NCBI GenBank assembly: GCA_965203255.1
Contig: OZ241882.1
Location: 1,488,001 to 1,552,000 of the forward strand
Reading direction: 5' to 3'
DNA length: 64,000 bases
Source: JAPOUP01 sp965203255
GTDB taxonomy: Bacteria > Pseudomonadota > Alphaproteobacteria > Rhodobacterales > Rhodobacteraceae
Shown here one piece after another: positions 55,328-64,000 of this stretch (positions are counted from its first letter, which is position 1; every line of letters starts with the position of its first letter). Under the pieces are notes generated by a model that was not told the origin of the DNA, made no database searches, and saw only the letters and a program-made list of their open reading frames with translations. A program made the translations under genes and the position numbers.

Positions 55328-55410
55328 AACCGGGCCTACGAATGTTCGATATGGGCCGGGGCGGACCGCCCATCGGAAATGGTCACGATCAATGCGGAGA
55401 AATGTGAAGA

Positions 55411-56292
55411 ATGGACGTTAAGGGATCGATTTTCGCCGCCCTTCTGACACCGTTTCACAGCAACGGCAGTCTGGACAACAAGGGGATTCCGCCACTTGTC
55501 GACTACATTCTGTCGAAGGGCGTGCACGGACTTTACGCAAGCGGTTCGACCGGCGAGAGCATTTTGCAAAGTCGCGATGAACGCGCCGAACACCTGATCT
55601 CACTGGCTGAGTATGCCAAGGGAAAGTGCACCTTGATCGCGCATGTCGGCGCCGCATCGACGGGCGATGCGGTCGCGCTGGCCGAAATCGCGAATGCACA
55701 GGGCTACGACGCCGTGTCCGCTGTTCCGCCCTATTACTACAAACACAGCTTCGCCGATATCAGTGCCTACTACAGAATGATCGCCGATGCGGCCGGATTG
55801 CCTGTCATCATCTACAACATCCCCGTTCTGACGGGCACCGACCTTTCTACGGCGAAGTTCCTGGAACTCATGGAGGATCCGCGGATTGCTGGCGCCAAGT
55901 TCACCGCTCAGGACCTGTTTCAGTTCCAGCAACTCCGCCTGCGGGCGCCGGGCAAGAAGTTCTACTTCGGAACAGACGAGATGTTTCTGGGCGCTGCGGC
56001 GATGGGCACCGACGGCGGGATCGGATCGACGTACAACTTGATCGGGGACGTCTATCTGGGGATCGAGGCCGCTGTTGGCGCCGGAAAACTGGACGAAGCG
56101 CGAAGGCTGCAGGCCAAGGCGAATGAACTCATCGGGATACTGACGCAAACCGGAACCCTTCCCGGTCTCAAACATGCGATCAACCGAATTGGCATCCCAG
56201 TCGGTCCCTGTCGGGCTCCTTTCAGCGAGCCGGACCCTGACGCATTGGCACTCCTGGATCGCTGGCTCGACGCCAATGGCTACACTGCATGA
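55411..56292 (+). CDS. N-acetylneuraminate lyase-like aldolase (DapA superfamily)
   Basis: This 293-residue TIM-barrel class I aldolase has the substrate loop GSTGES (45-50), the catalytic tyrosine in IIYNIP (Tyr135) and the Schiff-base lysine in GAKFTAQD (Lys163). These positions are nearly the same as in E. coli NanA (137 and 165). GTDEMFLGAAAMGTDGGIGSTYN is also NanA-like. It would split a sialic acid or similar 2-keto-3-deoxy sugar into pyruvate and an amino sugar or other aldehyde. No NanK, NanE or sialidase genes are in the window, so the substrate may be another keto-deoxy acid. It overlaps the following sulfatase by 4 bases. Confidence 0.85.
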   Translation: MDVKGSIFAALLTPFHSNGSLDNKGIPPLVDYILSKGVHGLYASGSTGESILQSRDERAEHLISLAEYAKGKCTLIAHVGAASTGDAVALAEIANAQGYDAVSAVPPYYYKHSFADISAYYRMIADAAGLPVIIYNIPVLTGTDLSTAKFLELMEDPRIAGAKFTAQDLFQFQQLRLRAPGKKFYFGTDEMFLGAAAMGTDGGIGSTYNLIGDVYLGIEAAVGAGKLDEARRLQAKANELIGILTQTGTLPGLKHAINRIGIPVGPCRAPFSEPDPDALALLDRWLDANGYTA

Positions 56293-57710
56293 GCGCAGCG
56301 CCGAACATCCTCTACGTCATGTTCGACCAGGCCAAAGCGTCCGCGATGTCGTTCATGGGCAATGACGCGGTCTCGATGCCCTACTGCGATCGCATGGCGG
56401 ACCAGGGATGGGTGTTCGAAGACGCATATTCGGCAGCGCCCATCTGCACACCGTCGCGGGCATCCGTTCACACCGGGCTGTTTCCGCAGGTTCATGGCGT
56501 GACGTGCCATCAGAACCGTGCGCCGTTCAACGTGCCGCAATTGGCTGAACTCCTGCAGGACGCTGGCTACTACACTGCCGCGGCAGGTCACTACGAAACT
56601 GAACGGAACCTGTCCCGCGGCTGGCATGAACAGTCGCCAATGCACGAGCGTGGCCCCTTGTTCAATTCGTGGCTCGATCACGTCCGGTCGGGCCGCAAGG
56701 ACGTTGCCTGGTCGAGCGGTGCGATCGCGGTCGACGCGAGTGAGGGCAATTCTTCCCTGCTGACAGACCGGGCGATTCGAATGGCGGATCAGGCGCTGTC
56801 GAGCGGTCGGCCGTTTTTTCTGCACGTCTGCTATGACGACCCTCACCCTCCATACTTTGTCCCGCACCCCTACGACACGATGATTGACCCCGGCGACCTG
56901 AAGCTTCCGGAAACCGGAAAGCCCGAGGAACTGCCCGACTGGCATGAAAACGCCCGCAACGAAGCTGGGACATACGCCGCCACTGAGGATGATGTCCGGC
57001 GCGTCCTTGCCATCTATCTCGGTATGGTCCGTTACATCGATGATGAGATGGCGCGTTTGCACGAGGCATTGGCGGCTCGCGGAATGCTGGACAACACCTG
57101 GATCATCATCGGTTCGGATCATGGCGACTACACCGGGGAGAAGAGGCTCTTCAACAGATCGGAATCTCACTATGAATGCCTGTTGCACGTGCCTCTGATC
57201 ATCGTGCCTCCTTCGGGCAATGGGGAACCTGCGCCACGTCGGGTGTCCGGGTTGGTGAGCACCGTTGACCTGTTTCCAACGATTCTCGACATCGCGGGCG
57301 TCGCGCCACCGGAAAACCAGGGGAAGAGCCTGCTGAGCTGGGTCCGCGAGGGTCACGAACAACCGCATCGAAACGAGGTGTACGCTCAGGTTGGCGACTA
57401 CCACGGATTCATCGGCACGAGCTGGCCAAGCGGAATGCCCGCCTCAGGCCGCCATCCCAGCCTGACACATTCGATCCGAACCAAGGATCGAGCCTATACT
57501 CTCGATCCGGACAATGGCGACGAGGCGTATGATTTGACCACCGACCCGAAAGAACTCAGGAACATCCTGAAGACGGGACCGCAGTCGCTGGACGTAGAGT
57601 TCAACCAGTTGAGGGACCGGCTTTTGACGTTCATCGAGGAATGCGAAGCCCTGCGGATCAGGCTCGGCGTGGTTCCCGGTGATCGGGGATTTGTTGAGGG
57701 ATGGGAATGA
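56289..57710 (+). CDS. Type I (formylglycine-dependent) sulfatase C
   Basis: This 473-residue sulfatase has NILYVMFDQAKASAMSF at the start. In ordinary members this region reads D-x-x-R-x-D, so the Arg and second Asp are changed here to A-K-A-S-A. The signature CTPSRASVHTG (Cys53) carries the formylglycine cysteine, and GSDHGDYTGEKRLFNRSES supplies a further metal site. No signal peptide is seen. It is coupled to the lyase gene by a 4-base overlap and followed by a formylglycine-generating-enzyme fragment. It completes a set of three sulfatases around the transporter. Confidence 0.92.
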   Translation: MSAAPNILYVMFDQAKASAMSFMGNDAVSMPYCDRMADQGWVFEDAYSAAPICTPSRASVHTGLFPQVHGVTCHQNRAPFNVPQLAELLQDAGYYTAAAGHYETERNLSRGWHEQSPMHERGPLFNSWLDHVRSGRKDVAWSSGAIAVDASEGNSSLLTDRAIRMADQALSSGRPFFLHVCYDDPHPPYFVPHPYDTMIDPGDLKLPETGKPEELPDWHENARNEAGTYAATEDDVRRVLAIYLGMVRYIDDEMARLHEALAARGMLDNTWIIIGSDHGDYTGEKRLFNRSESHYECLLHVPLIIVPPSGNGEPAPRRVSGLVSTVDLFPTILDIAGVAPPENQGKSLLSWVREGHEQPHRNEVYAQVGDYHGFIGTSWPSGMPASGRHPSLTHSIRTKDRAYTLDPDNGDEAYDLTTDPKELRNILKTGPQSLDVEFNQLRDRLLTFIEECEALRIRLGVVPGDRGFVEGWE

Positions 57711-57726
57711 CCCAATCAAACCTGAC

Positions 57727-58350
57727 ATGGTCACAGTCCCCTGCGGGACCTTCATTATGGGTTCAGATTCTCACTATCGCGATGAAAGACCCGCCTATCG
57801 GGTCGCGGTCGGCTCATTCGACATCGACGCGACAGCCATGACCGACCTCCACTCTGCGGAATTCGTCGCCTACACAGGCCGCAATGCCACCGCGAAAATC
57901 CCTGTGGAGGCCGACACCGCTGTCGAGCAGCGACGTCCGCGACCCCGCGGTTGCGATCAAGACGGCCCTTCCGCTTCTTTCCAGACGGGATCCGATCGCA
58001 TGGTCGAAAGGCAGGACCGCTCCGCGGGTTCCGAAAGGCCATCAGGAATGACGGTCAAAACCCGCCAACGCCTTTCCATCGCTTCGGCTCCCCCTGCATC
58101 GTCGAGCGAAAGAGATCAGGTGTTGAACATGCTGGCGGTCCCCCTGCCGCACCGTCAGGAACCCGTCCCCACCCGCCGGACTTGTGAAATGGGCAACCGA
58201 AACGCTCGCGGAGTCGCCGATGGCGCCCCTTCAAATCCCATCCCCAGAGTTAGGAGCAAGCCAGCCGGCGCCTCAGGTCGATCAAGGCGAGTCGCCCGCA
58301 GTGAAGCCAACGGAAGTCCCAAAAACCTACTTGGCGGGCCCGACACCTAA
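57727..58350 (+). pseudogene. Formylglycine-generating enzyme (SUMF1-type), decayed
   Basis: The frame begins MVTVPCGTFIMGSDSHYRDERPAYRV and continues to about residue 60 (DLHSAEFVAYTGRNATAKIPVE). This is clearly the amino-terminal part of sulfatase-modifying FGE proteins (consensus M--IPGGTF-MGSD-HYPEE-P-H-V). After about 57900 the similarity stops and the frame becomes Arg/Pro-rich without any FGE motifs; the catalytic carboxyl-terminal cysteines are missing in all frames. The product would normally convert the signature Cys of sulfatases to formylglycine, so its loss here means that the neighbouring sulfatases depend on an enzyme encoded elsewhere, or are inactive. Confidence 0.75.
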
Positions 58351-58541
58351 CCTCTGATCAAACCGGCCAGTGTCCCGGCGCAACATTTCGGGAACTGCGA
58401 TCAACTCGATTCTGACAGCTCTTGCGGAACATATCGCCCGATTCGATCGAAATCCCAGATTCAGGCACCGAATGCTCAATTGTGGGGAGCGCGGCATGCG
58501 GTTACACTGCTCAGCGAAACACGCGCAGCCAGGAGCGGAAG

Positions 58542-59315
58542 ATGACCCCGAAAGACATCGATCCAGAAACGCTGCTCCCGGCCTTCGAACGGGACGGCTA
58601 CGTCGTGCGCCGCCCGCTTCTAGGGAAAGAGGAGATACGTGCGTTGAACCAGGAGATCGAGCGGTTCATCCGCGAGATTGTCCCGACGATGCCACCGGAG
58701 CGGATCTATTATGAGGACAGGCGCAGAAAATCCAGCCTGAAGCAGCTCCAGAAAATGTTCGAGTATGATCCGTACTTTGAGCGCATGATGTTCGACGGAC
58801 CCGTACGCCGGATCGCAGAGATACTGCTCAAGGACGATGTCACTCCGATCAATATGCAGTACTTCAACAAGCCGGCCGGCATCGGAAAACCGACGCCACC
58901 GCATCAGGATGGGTACTACTTCCACCTGACCCCATGCAAAGCGGTGACCGGATGGTTGGCGCTGGAGGACGTCGATGACGAAAACGGATGCATCCATTAC
59001 GTGCGCGGTTCACACAAAGCCCAGGGGTTCCGAGAGCACGGCCAGACCGGTGTGCTTGGCTTCTCGCAAGGCATCATCGATTTCCCGACCCAAGCCGACG
59101 AGGCGGAGATTGTCTCGTTTCCGGGCAAAGCTGGCACTTTCCTGATGCATGATGCCAAGACGATCCACTGGGCCGGCGCAAACAGGTCCGGGACGCGTTC
59201 ACGCAAGGCGCTCGGATTTATCTATTATGCCAGGAGCGCCAAAGTTGATGCTACGGCAAGCGAGGACTACCAACGACGTCTGGATGAGCGCCTGAAATCC
59301 GTCGAGAAGATCTGA
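58542..59315 (+). CDS. Phytanoyl-CoA dioxygenase (PhyH) family oxygenase
   Basis: This 257-residue iron(II)/2-oxoglutarate oxygenase has the facial triad HxD (His121, Asp123 in PPHQDGYYF) and distal His209 (TIHWAGANRS), with Arg215 for 2-oxoglutarate. FERDGYVVRRPLL near the start and LALEDVDDENGCIHYVRGSH in the core are typical. It hydroxylates or cleaves a small organic substrate in the cytoplasm; some family members act on sulfate or phosphonate esters, which fits the sulfatase context, but the substrate is unknown. The start at 58542 follows a good GGAGCGGA ribosome-binding site. Confidence 0.88.
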   Translation: MTPKDIDPETLLPAFERDGYVVRRPLLGKEEIRALNQEIERFIREIVPTMPPERIYYEDRRRKSSLKQLQKMFEYDPYFERMMFDGPVRRIAEILLKDDVTPINMQYFNKPAGIGKPTPPHQDGYYFHLTPCKAVTGWLALEDVDDENGCIHYVRGSHKAQGFREHGQTGVLGFSQGIIDFPTQADEAEIVSFPGKAGTFLMHDAKTIHWAGANRSGTRSRKALGFIYYARSAKVDATASEDYQRRLDERLKSVEKI

Positions 59316-59698
59316 TGCAGCCTAATGCAGGCGCGACTCCTGCGCCCAGGACAGCTTCTGGATCCCAATCGATGTGCTTCCTGTCTCATACCGTTGGGCT
59401 CTTCAAGTTCGCTTTGCACCAGATGCCCCAAGGCTCTTTCAGTCAGAGGCATCGGTGTCCAGCTTGTCCGACGTCTTTGACTCGTTCAGGAAACGCTCGT
59501 TCGTCGCACGGGGCCCAGCGTCGGCGTTCTCCCCGGCCGTGCGGAAGGGCGATCGATTGGCTTGATGTTAGCTTGCGATGAACCGCTTTGAACTGAAAGA
59601 CCATTTTGCCTCCCACCTTTGCCATTCCTTCAATGCGCAGCAAAGGTCGGCCCGCCCCACACTCGCATCACCGCGATGGCCGGCCCCGAACCCAGCTC
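59316..59698. other. Intergenic stretch between convergent genes
   Basis: About 380 bases between the oxygenase gene and the convergent dihydrolipoyl dehydrogenase gene. No coding sequence, RNA or clear terminator was recognised in it. Confidence 0.5.
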
Positions 59699-61096
59699 TC
59701 AGATATGGATCGACCTGCCATAGGCCTCCAGGACGCTTTCATGCATCATTTCGCTAAGCGTTGGATGCGGAAAAACCGTATTCATCAAATCCTCTTCCGT
59801 CGTTTCAAGCGTGCGACCAACCACGTATCCCTGAATCAGTTCCGTCACTTCGGCCCCTATCATATGTGCTCCGAGAAGCTCGCCCGTCTTTGCGTCAAAC
59901 ACTGTCTTGATCAGGCCCTCTGGCTCTCCGAGCGCGATAGCCTTTCCGTTGCCGATGAAAGGAAACCTGCCAACCTTCACTTCATGACCCAGTTCCATGG
60001 CCCTCGCTTCGCTGAGTCCCACCGATGCGATCTGTGGATAGCAGTAGGTGCATCCCGCGATGGACTCGGGTTTGACCGGATGAACTTCGTCCCGGCCCGC
60101 GATCAACTCCGCGACCATGACGCCCTCATGAGACGCCTTATGTGCAAGCCATGGCGCACCCGCCACATCTCCGATCGCATAAAGACCTTCGACTCCGGTC
60201 CGACAGTAGGCGTCGGTCGCCACATGTGTCCGGTCGATTCCGACGCCGAGATCCTCAAGCCCAAGTCCCTCAACATTTCCAGTGATTCCGACAGCCACGA
60301 TCACGGAATCGAACTCCTGCCGGTTAACCGAACCATCCACTTCAATATGCGCAACCGCCTTGCCACCTGTTCGATCAATCCGCTTGACGGTTGCCTTCTC
60401 CATGATTTTCATACCTTGGGCGTTGAACGCATTCCTGGCGAACGCGCTGATTTCGGCATCCTCAGCAGGCAGGATTCGGTCCATCACCTCAACAACAGTC
60501 GTCGAAGCTCCCAACGTGTTGTAAAAGCTTGCGAATTCAATTCCGATCGCACCCGAGCCGACAACCAGCAACTTCCCGGGCATCCTTGGTGGCATCAACG
60601 CGTGTTTGTAGGTCCAGATAAGATCCCCATCCGCTTCCAGCCCGGGAAGTTCCCGTGCCCGTGCGCCAGTCGCCAGGACGACCGCCTTCGCTTCCAACTC
60701 CTCGGCACCGTTCTCTGTCCTGACGCAGACCCGGTTTCTCGTGGATAGGGTCGCATCGCCCATCAACACCTCAACCCGGTTTTTCCTCATCAGATGGCCA
60801 ACGCCGCCGTTCAGCTGATTCGCCACCTTGCGGGAACGTGCGACCACAGCGTTCAGGTCAAAGTTCACTGCCTCAGCGGAAAGCCCGAATTCGCCGGCTC
60901 GATTCATAAGGTGGAACAGCTCAGATGACCTCAGCATCGCCTTCGTTGGAATGCAGCCCCAATTGAGGCATACACCTCCCATATGCTCGCGCTCGACGAT
61001 CCCCACGCGTAATCCAAGCTGCGCACCGCGAATGGCGGCGACATAGCCGCCAGGGCCGGCGCCAATGACAATCATGTCAAAGGATTTGGCAACCAT
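59699..61096 (-). CDS. lpdA: Dihydrolipoyl dehydrogenase
   Basis: This 465-residue flavoprotein (E3) reoxidises dihydrolipoamide in 2-oxo acid dehydrogenase complexes. It has the FAD site VIGAGPGGYVAAIRGAQLG at the start, the redox disulfide GGVCLNWGCIPTKAM (about 40-54), the NAD site VVGSGAIGIEFASFY, YAIGDVAG, and HAHP-type ending EVTELIQ...FPHPTLSEMMHES. It has no lipoyl domain at the amino-terminus. No E1 or E2 genes accompany it; in alphaproteobacteria lpdA commonly follows sucAB or pdh genes, so it may have been separated from them. The gene is monocistronic here. Confidence 0.95.
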   Translation of the reverse strand: MVAKSFDMIVIGAGPGGYVAAIRGAQLGLRVGIVEREHMGGVCLNWGCIPTKAMLRSSELFHLMNRAGEFGLSAEAVNFDLNAVVARSRKVANQLNGGVGHLMRKNRVEVLMGDATLSTRNRVCVRTENGAEELEAKAVVLATGARARELPGLEADGDLIWTYKHALMPPRMPGKLLVVGSGAIGIEFASFYNTLGASTTVVEVMDRILPAEDAEISAFARNAFNAQGMKIMEKATVKRIDRTGGKAVAHIEVDGSVNRQEFDSVIVAVGITGNVEGLGLEDLGVGIDRTHVATDAYCRTGVEGLYAIGDVAGAPWLAHKASHEGVMVAELIAGRDEVHPVKPESIAGCTYCYPQIASVGLSEARAMELGHEVKVGRFPFIGNGKAIALGEPEGLIKTVFDAKTGELLGAHMIGAEVTELIQGYVVGRTLETTEEDLMNTVFPHPTLSEMMHESVLEAYGRSIHI

Positions 61097-61272
61097 TGGT
61101 TCACCCTCTCTTTCCGTAACCCCACCTCAGTTACGACATGGAAGCGAAAGGGTCTACGAAGAAGAAACGATGGAAAGTGGCACGGGGCAATCCTGTCACC
61201 ACAAGGACAACAATGCGGGAGGCGCCACTCCCATCACACTACGTGTGCCGCCTTGTCCCGCAGTCAATCGCC

Positions 61273-61848
61273 TCATGCAGCCCTTACCAACTCCAGAACA
61301 CTGCTGTAGCCACCACTATCCAGATGTGCGGCCTCCAGCGATGACGACGCCCGCGCCAGCGCTTCGTTCCGGGTTGGAAACCTTCCGAACCACCTGATTA
61401 TCTCGCGATGGGCGCGCGCGTGGATGAGATTGGCGGCACCGCCGTCCGGCATGCGTGCCTGCATAAGCCGAACGCAGCGATCCTGGTCCGATAGGCATTC
61501 GCTGTGCATCAACGGCATATATATGAACTGGCGCAACATGCCCTCTATCCGCATGTCAAAGCCTTTGCCGATGGCCGACTTTGCCACGGACAGCGCCAGT
61601 GGATCACTCGCGAACGCCTTCGCCGTATCCCGGAACATGTTCCGCGGAAACTGGTCTGTCAGAATGATGTAAGCCAGCGCTCCACGCGAGCAGGTGATCC
61701 AGTTCAGAAACTCCCCTGCCATTGCCCGATCCCAGTCCGACTCGTACCGGCCTCGAATCAATGCATCAAGCTCCGCGCCACCAGCATACCATCCACCTTC
61801 GCCTACATCCTCAAGCCAAAATCTCAGAATGCCGTCCGGGTCTGCCAT
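61273..61848 (-). CDS. DUF924 family protein
   Basis: This 191-residue protein starts with DGILRFWLEDVG, and continues with ALAYIILTDQFPRNMFRDTAKAFASDPLA, QFIYMPLMHSE and RFGRFPTRNEALAR-type sequence near the end. This is the whole DUF924 pattern (FW.....W.......D..IR..F, LLDQFPRN-FR, PFMHSE, H-----RFGRFPHRN). These are cytoplasmic all-helical, TPR-like proteins of unknown function. The ATG at 61848 suits the family; an upstream extension of 32 residues has no match. It follows the MFS gene in the same direction. Confidence 0.88.
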   Translation of the reverse strand: MADPDGILRFWLEDVGEGGWYAGGAELDALIRGRYESDWDRAMAGEFLNWITCSRGALAYIILTDQFPRNMFRDTAKAFASDPLALSVAKSAIGKGFDMRIEGMLRQFIYMPLMHSECLSDQDRCVRLMQARMPDGGAANLIHARAHREIIRWFGRFPTRNEALARASSSLEAAHLDSGGYSSVLELVRAA

Positions 61849-61940
61849 CCGCTCGCTCCCCACCGATGTCGCTCCCCCAAGCGAAATATAGTTTTGCACA
61901 TTGCCAAAACCAGCGCAACGCATTGATTCCATATCGGCTC

Positions 61941-63194
61941 TCAAACGTTATCCACATCCTCTGCCTGCTCTATTGCCCATTCCTGAGCCGCTTCGACGGC
62001 AACTGGCGACGCCGTAGGAAGAACGCTCACATACGCACCGGTCTCATCCACCGGGACCGCTGGACGCTGGGTCATCCGATAAGCGGCATATGCGGCCAGA
62101 GCAAACAGAAGTGCCGCTATGAACAACCAGTAGCCCTGCGGTCCCGCCCACTCCATCAACCAGCCGGTCACAACAGGGCCACCGATCGCGCCAAGACCGC
62201 TGACGAAGACCATCCCTCCGCTAGCGGCTGCCATGTTTGACGTTGCCAGGTGATCGTTGAGATAGGCGATCAGGAGGGAATATAACGGATTGACGGTACC
62301 CCCCAGAATGAAGGCCGCGACAAGCAGAAGCCTGAATTCCGCGCCAGCAAGAAACGCAGCGGTGGATGTGGCGCCGCCCAAGGCGGCTGCCAGGAGAATC
62401 AGCTTCCGTCTATCCATCCGGTCCGAGAGCCAGCCAATGGGGTATTGGAACAGCAAGGAACCGACAAAGATGGTCCCGACGAATGTTGAAACCCGCCCCA
62501 CGTCCAAGCCCGCTGTGGTGGCGTAGACCGACCCCATACCAAAGAGCGCCGCAAACACCCCACCGAGCAACGCCATGCCGACAAAGGTCAACGGGGAACT
62601 GCGGAACAGCGTTCCCAGACTCATTGGCTCCGTCCTCTCGAACGCCGGAGTGGGCGAGACCGACAGGAGTATCGGTGCGAAGGAAACCGACACAAGTACC
62701 GAAGGAATGATGAACACGATGAACCCCGTGGGATCCCCCATCGCCAAAATCGCCTGCCCGGAAACAATGCCAAGCATCTGGACAATCATGTAGGCCGAGA
62801 GCGTCTGGCCCCGATTTTCGTTCCCGGCCGCATTGTTGAGCCAGCTTTCAGCCGTTACGTAAACGCCTGAGAACGCAAGACCGATCACGACGCGCAGTGC
62901 CGTCCAGAACCATGGATCCGAAATTGTGGGAAAAAGAACCAGCGCAGCGGAGATAAGCGACGCCAATGCAGCGAAGACTCGCACATGGCCGACCCGCCGA
63001 ATCAACCATGGCGTCGATCTGGATCCAATCAGAAAACCCGCAAAATACGCCGACGTGACAATTGACAGTTCAAAGGTCGTAAAACCCTCGATCGCACCAC
63101 GAACCCCCATCAGGGTGGCTTGAACACCATTGCCCATCATCAGAAGGGCCATGCCCAGCAAAAGGGCCCAGGACGTCGCAATAACCTGAAACAT
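61941..63194 (-). CDS. MFS transporter (YcaD-like)
   Basis: This 417-residue inner-membrane protein has about twelve helices. SAYFAGFLIGSRSTPWLIRRVGHVRVFA forms the first cytoplasmic loop, and the repeat FQYPIGWLSDRMDRRKLILL is the MFS signature in the second half. FSGVYVTAESWLNNAAGNENRGQTLSAYM is a hallmark of the YcaD-like subgroup of proteobacteria, whose substrates are unknown. It probably shares a transcript with the DUF924 gene, which begins about 90 bases downstream. Confidence 0.88.
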   Translation of the reverse strand: MFQVIATSWALLLGMALLMMGNGVQATLMGVRGAIEGFTTFELSIVTSAYFAGFLIGSRSTPWLIRRVGHVRVFAALASLISAALVLFPTISDPWFWTALRVVIGLAFSGVYVTAESWLNNAAGNENRGQTLSAYMIVQMLGIVSGQAILAMGDPTGFIVFIIPSVLVSVSFAPILLSVSPTPAFERTEPMSLGTLFRSSPLTFVGMALLGGVFAALFGMGSVYATTAGLDVGRVSTFVGTIFVGSLLFQYPIGWLSDRMDRRKLILLAAALGGATSTAAFLAGAEFRLLLVAAFILGGTVNPLYSLLIAYLNDHLATSNMAAASGGMVFVSGLGAIGGPVVTGWLMEWAGPQGYWLFIAALLFALAAYAAYRMTQRPAVPVDETGAYVSVLPTASPVAVEAAQEWAIEQAEDVDNV

Positions 63195-63276
63195 GGCCGA
63201 TTCCCGATGATCAGGTCACCATCTGAAGACAGCGGACCGCGGCGGCGCGTTCATTGGCGACCCAAGCCCGTCGTTT

Positions 63277-64000
63277 CTAGGCACCCGGAAGCAGGAGCGA
63301 CGCATCTCCGTAGGAAAAGAAGCGGTAACCCCGATCGATGGCGTGTGCATAGATATCCAGTAACCTCTCCCGCCCCATCAGCGCCGCAGCGAGAATGACC
63401 AGAGTCGACTTGGGAAGATGAAAATTCGTCAACAATCCATCGGTCAGCTGGAACCTGAAGCCGGGCTGAATGAACAGATCGGTTTTGCCGCGCCAGGATG
63501 CAAGCCGCCCCGGACCTGCAGCCGCCGATTCAATTAGCCGTAAGGCTGTCGTTCCGACTGGAATGACACGGCCACCTGAACTTCGGGTCTCGTTGATCTC
63601 GCGAGCCGCGTCCTCCCGCACCTCTCCCCATTCCGCATGCATCCTATGCCGACTTACATCAATGGACTTGACTGGAAGAAACGTGCCCGCACCAACATGT
63701 AGGGTCACCCGACTGGTTTTGACACCCTTGGCCTTCAGCGCATTGAGGAGGCTCTCATCGAAGTGTAGACTCGCGGTCGGGGCCGCAACCGACCCCGGCC
63801 GATCCGCCCATACCGACTGGTAGTCCTCCCTGTCAGCTTCGTCAGCAGCCCGCCGTGCAATGATGTACGGTGGTAACGGCATGCTTCCGCAGGCATCCAA
63901 TGCAGAGTCAAACCCAACGCCCCTTACGTTAAAGGCAAGCTCCGCCACGCCTTCCGCACTGCCCACGAATTTCGCGAAAAAATCCCTCGAAAAACTGATT
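63277..64000 (-). CDS. queA: S-adenosylmethionine:tRNA ribosyltransferase-isomerase, C-terminal part (runs off window)
   Basis: About 240 carboxyl-terminal residues of QueA, which makes epoxyqueuosine in tRNA by transferring the ribose of S-adenosylmethionine. The motifs LPPYI, DYQSVWADRPGSVAAPTASLHFD, VTLHVGAGTFLPVK, HRMHAEWGEV and LTNFHLPKSTL are all typical; the usual YQTVYA--PGSVAAPTAGLHF is clear. The open frame continues to the window edge, so the start lies beyond 64000. It ends 82 bases before the MFS gene on the same strand. Confidence 0.95.
   Translation of the reverse strand, partial: ISFSRDFFAKFVGSAEGVAELAFNVRGVGFDSALDACGSMPLPPYIIARRAADEADREDYQSVWADRPGSVAAPTASLHFDESLLNALKAKGVKTSRVTLHVGAGTFLPVKSIDVSRHRMHAEWGEVREDAAREINETRSSGGRVIPVGTTALRLIESAAAGPGRLASWRGKTDLFIQPGFRFQLTDGLLTNFHLPKSTLVILAAALMGRERLLDIYAHAIDRGYRFFSYGDASLLLPGA

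Noticed and set aside
56280..57404. 374-codon minus-strand frame over sulfatase C
   Set aside because: It is the antisense shadow of the sulfatase gene; the plus-strand product has all family motifs.
1..64000. CRISPR arrays or retron-like elements
   Set aside because: No regularly spaced direct repeats, Cas genes or reverse-transcriptase motifs were seen anywhere.

Overview
The window looks like a chromosomal segment of an alphaproteobacterium whose exact lineage I cannot fix. The evidence is a division/cell-wall (dcw) cluster in the order mraZ-rsmH-ftsL-ftsI-murE-murF-mraY-murD-ftsW-murG-murC, a small DUF1127 protein, a class II cytochrome c', a pyruvate carboxylase and a propionyl-CoA carboxylase start. 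Coding density is uneven. Several stretches of 300-1100 bases have no recognisable gene, and there are broken genes and insertion-sequence debris, which suggests a genome undergoing rearrangement and decay.

Layout. 0-4.2 kb: the start of a pccB-like gene (minus strand), a proline-racemase-family enzyme with Ser in place of the first catalytic Cys, a Bcr/CflA-type exporter, and two c-type cytochromes. 4.7-18.3 kb: the dcw cluster on the minus strand, with a structured leader upstream of mraZ; murB, ddl and ftsQAZ do not follow murC. 19.8-27.9 kb: a DUF1127 protein with a strong terminator, a UvrD/PcrA helicase, an FMN-dependent alpha-hydroxy-acid dehydrogenase, pyruvate carboxylase and tRNA-Gly(GCC). 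28-37 kb: an accessory region directly after the tRNA. It holds a GSU2403-type nucleotidyltransferase, IS21-like terminal repeats, a broken RelB/YafQ-like toxin-antitoxin pair, a broken DapA-family gene, a DUF234-like ATPase, a Fic fragment, and a tandem pair of P-loop ATPases of which the second is a truncated chimera. 37-40.5 kb: a sugar-acid catabolic operon (IlvD/Edd dehydratase, DapA-family protein, RraA-family protein). 41-45 kb: uvrA and an IS30 transposase remnant.

45-59.4 kb is a divergent catabolic island. On the minus strand, a GntR/FCD regulator, a peptide/nickel-type ABC transporter (solute-binding protein, two permeases, two ATPases), two sulfatases and a fatty-acid-hydroxylase-family membrane protein form one tightly packed operon. 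Divergently transcribed are an N-acetylneuraminate-lyase-like aldolase, a third sulfatase, a broken formylglycine-generating-enzyme gene and a phytanoyl-CoA-dioxygenase-family protein. The set suggests uptake and degradation of a sulfated, possibly sialic-acid-like, compound. 59.7-64 kb: dihydrolipoyl dehydrogenase, a DUF924 protein, an MFS transporter and the 3' part of queA.

The most striking observation is the solute-binding protein at 52923-54494. It has a normal signal peptide, but the two halves of the SBP_bac_5 fold appear in swapped order: the usual C-terminal half comes first and the usual N-terminal half last, in one uninterrupted frame. It reads as a natural circular permutant of an OppA/DppA-type protein.
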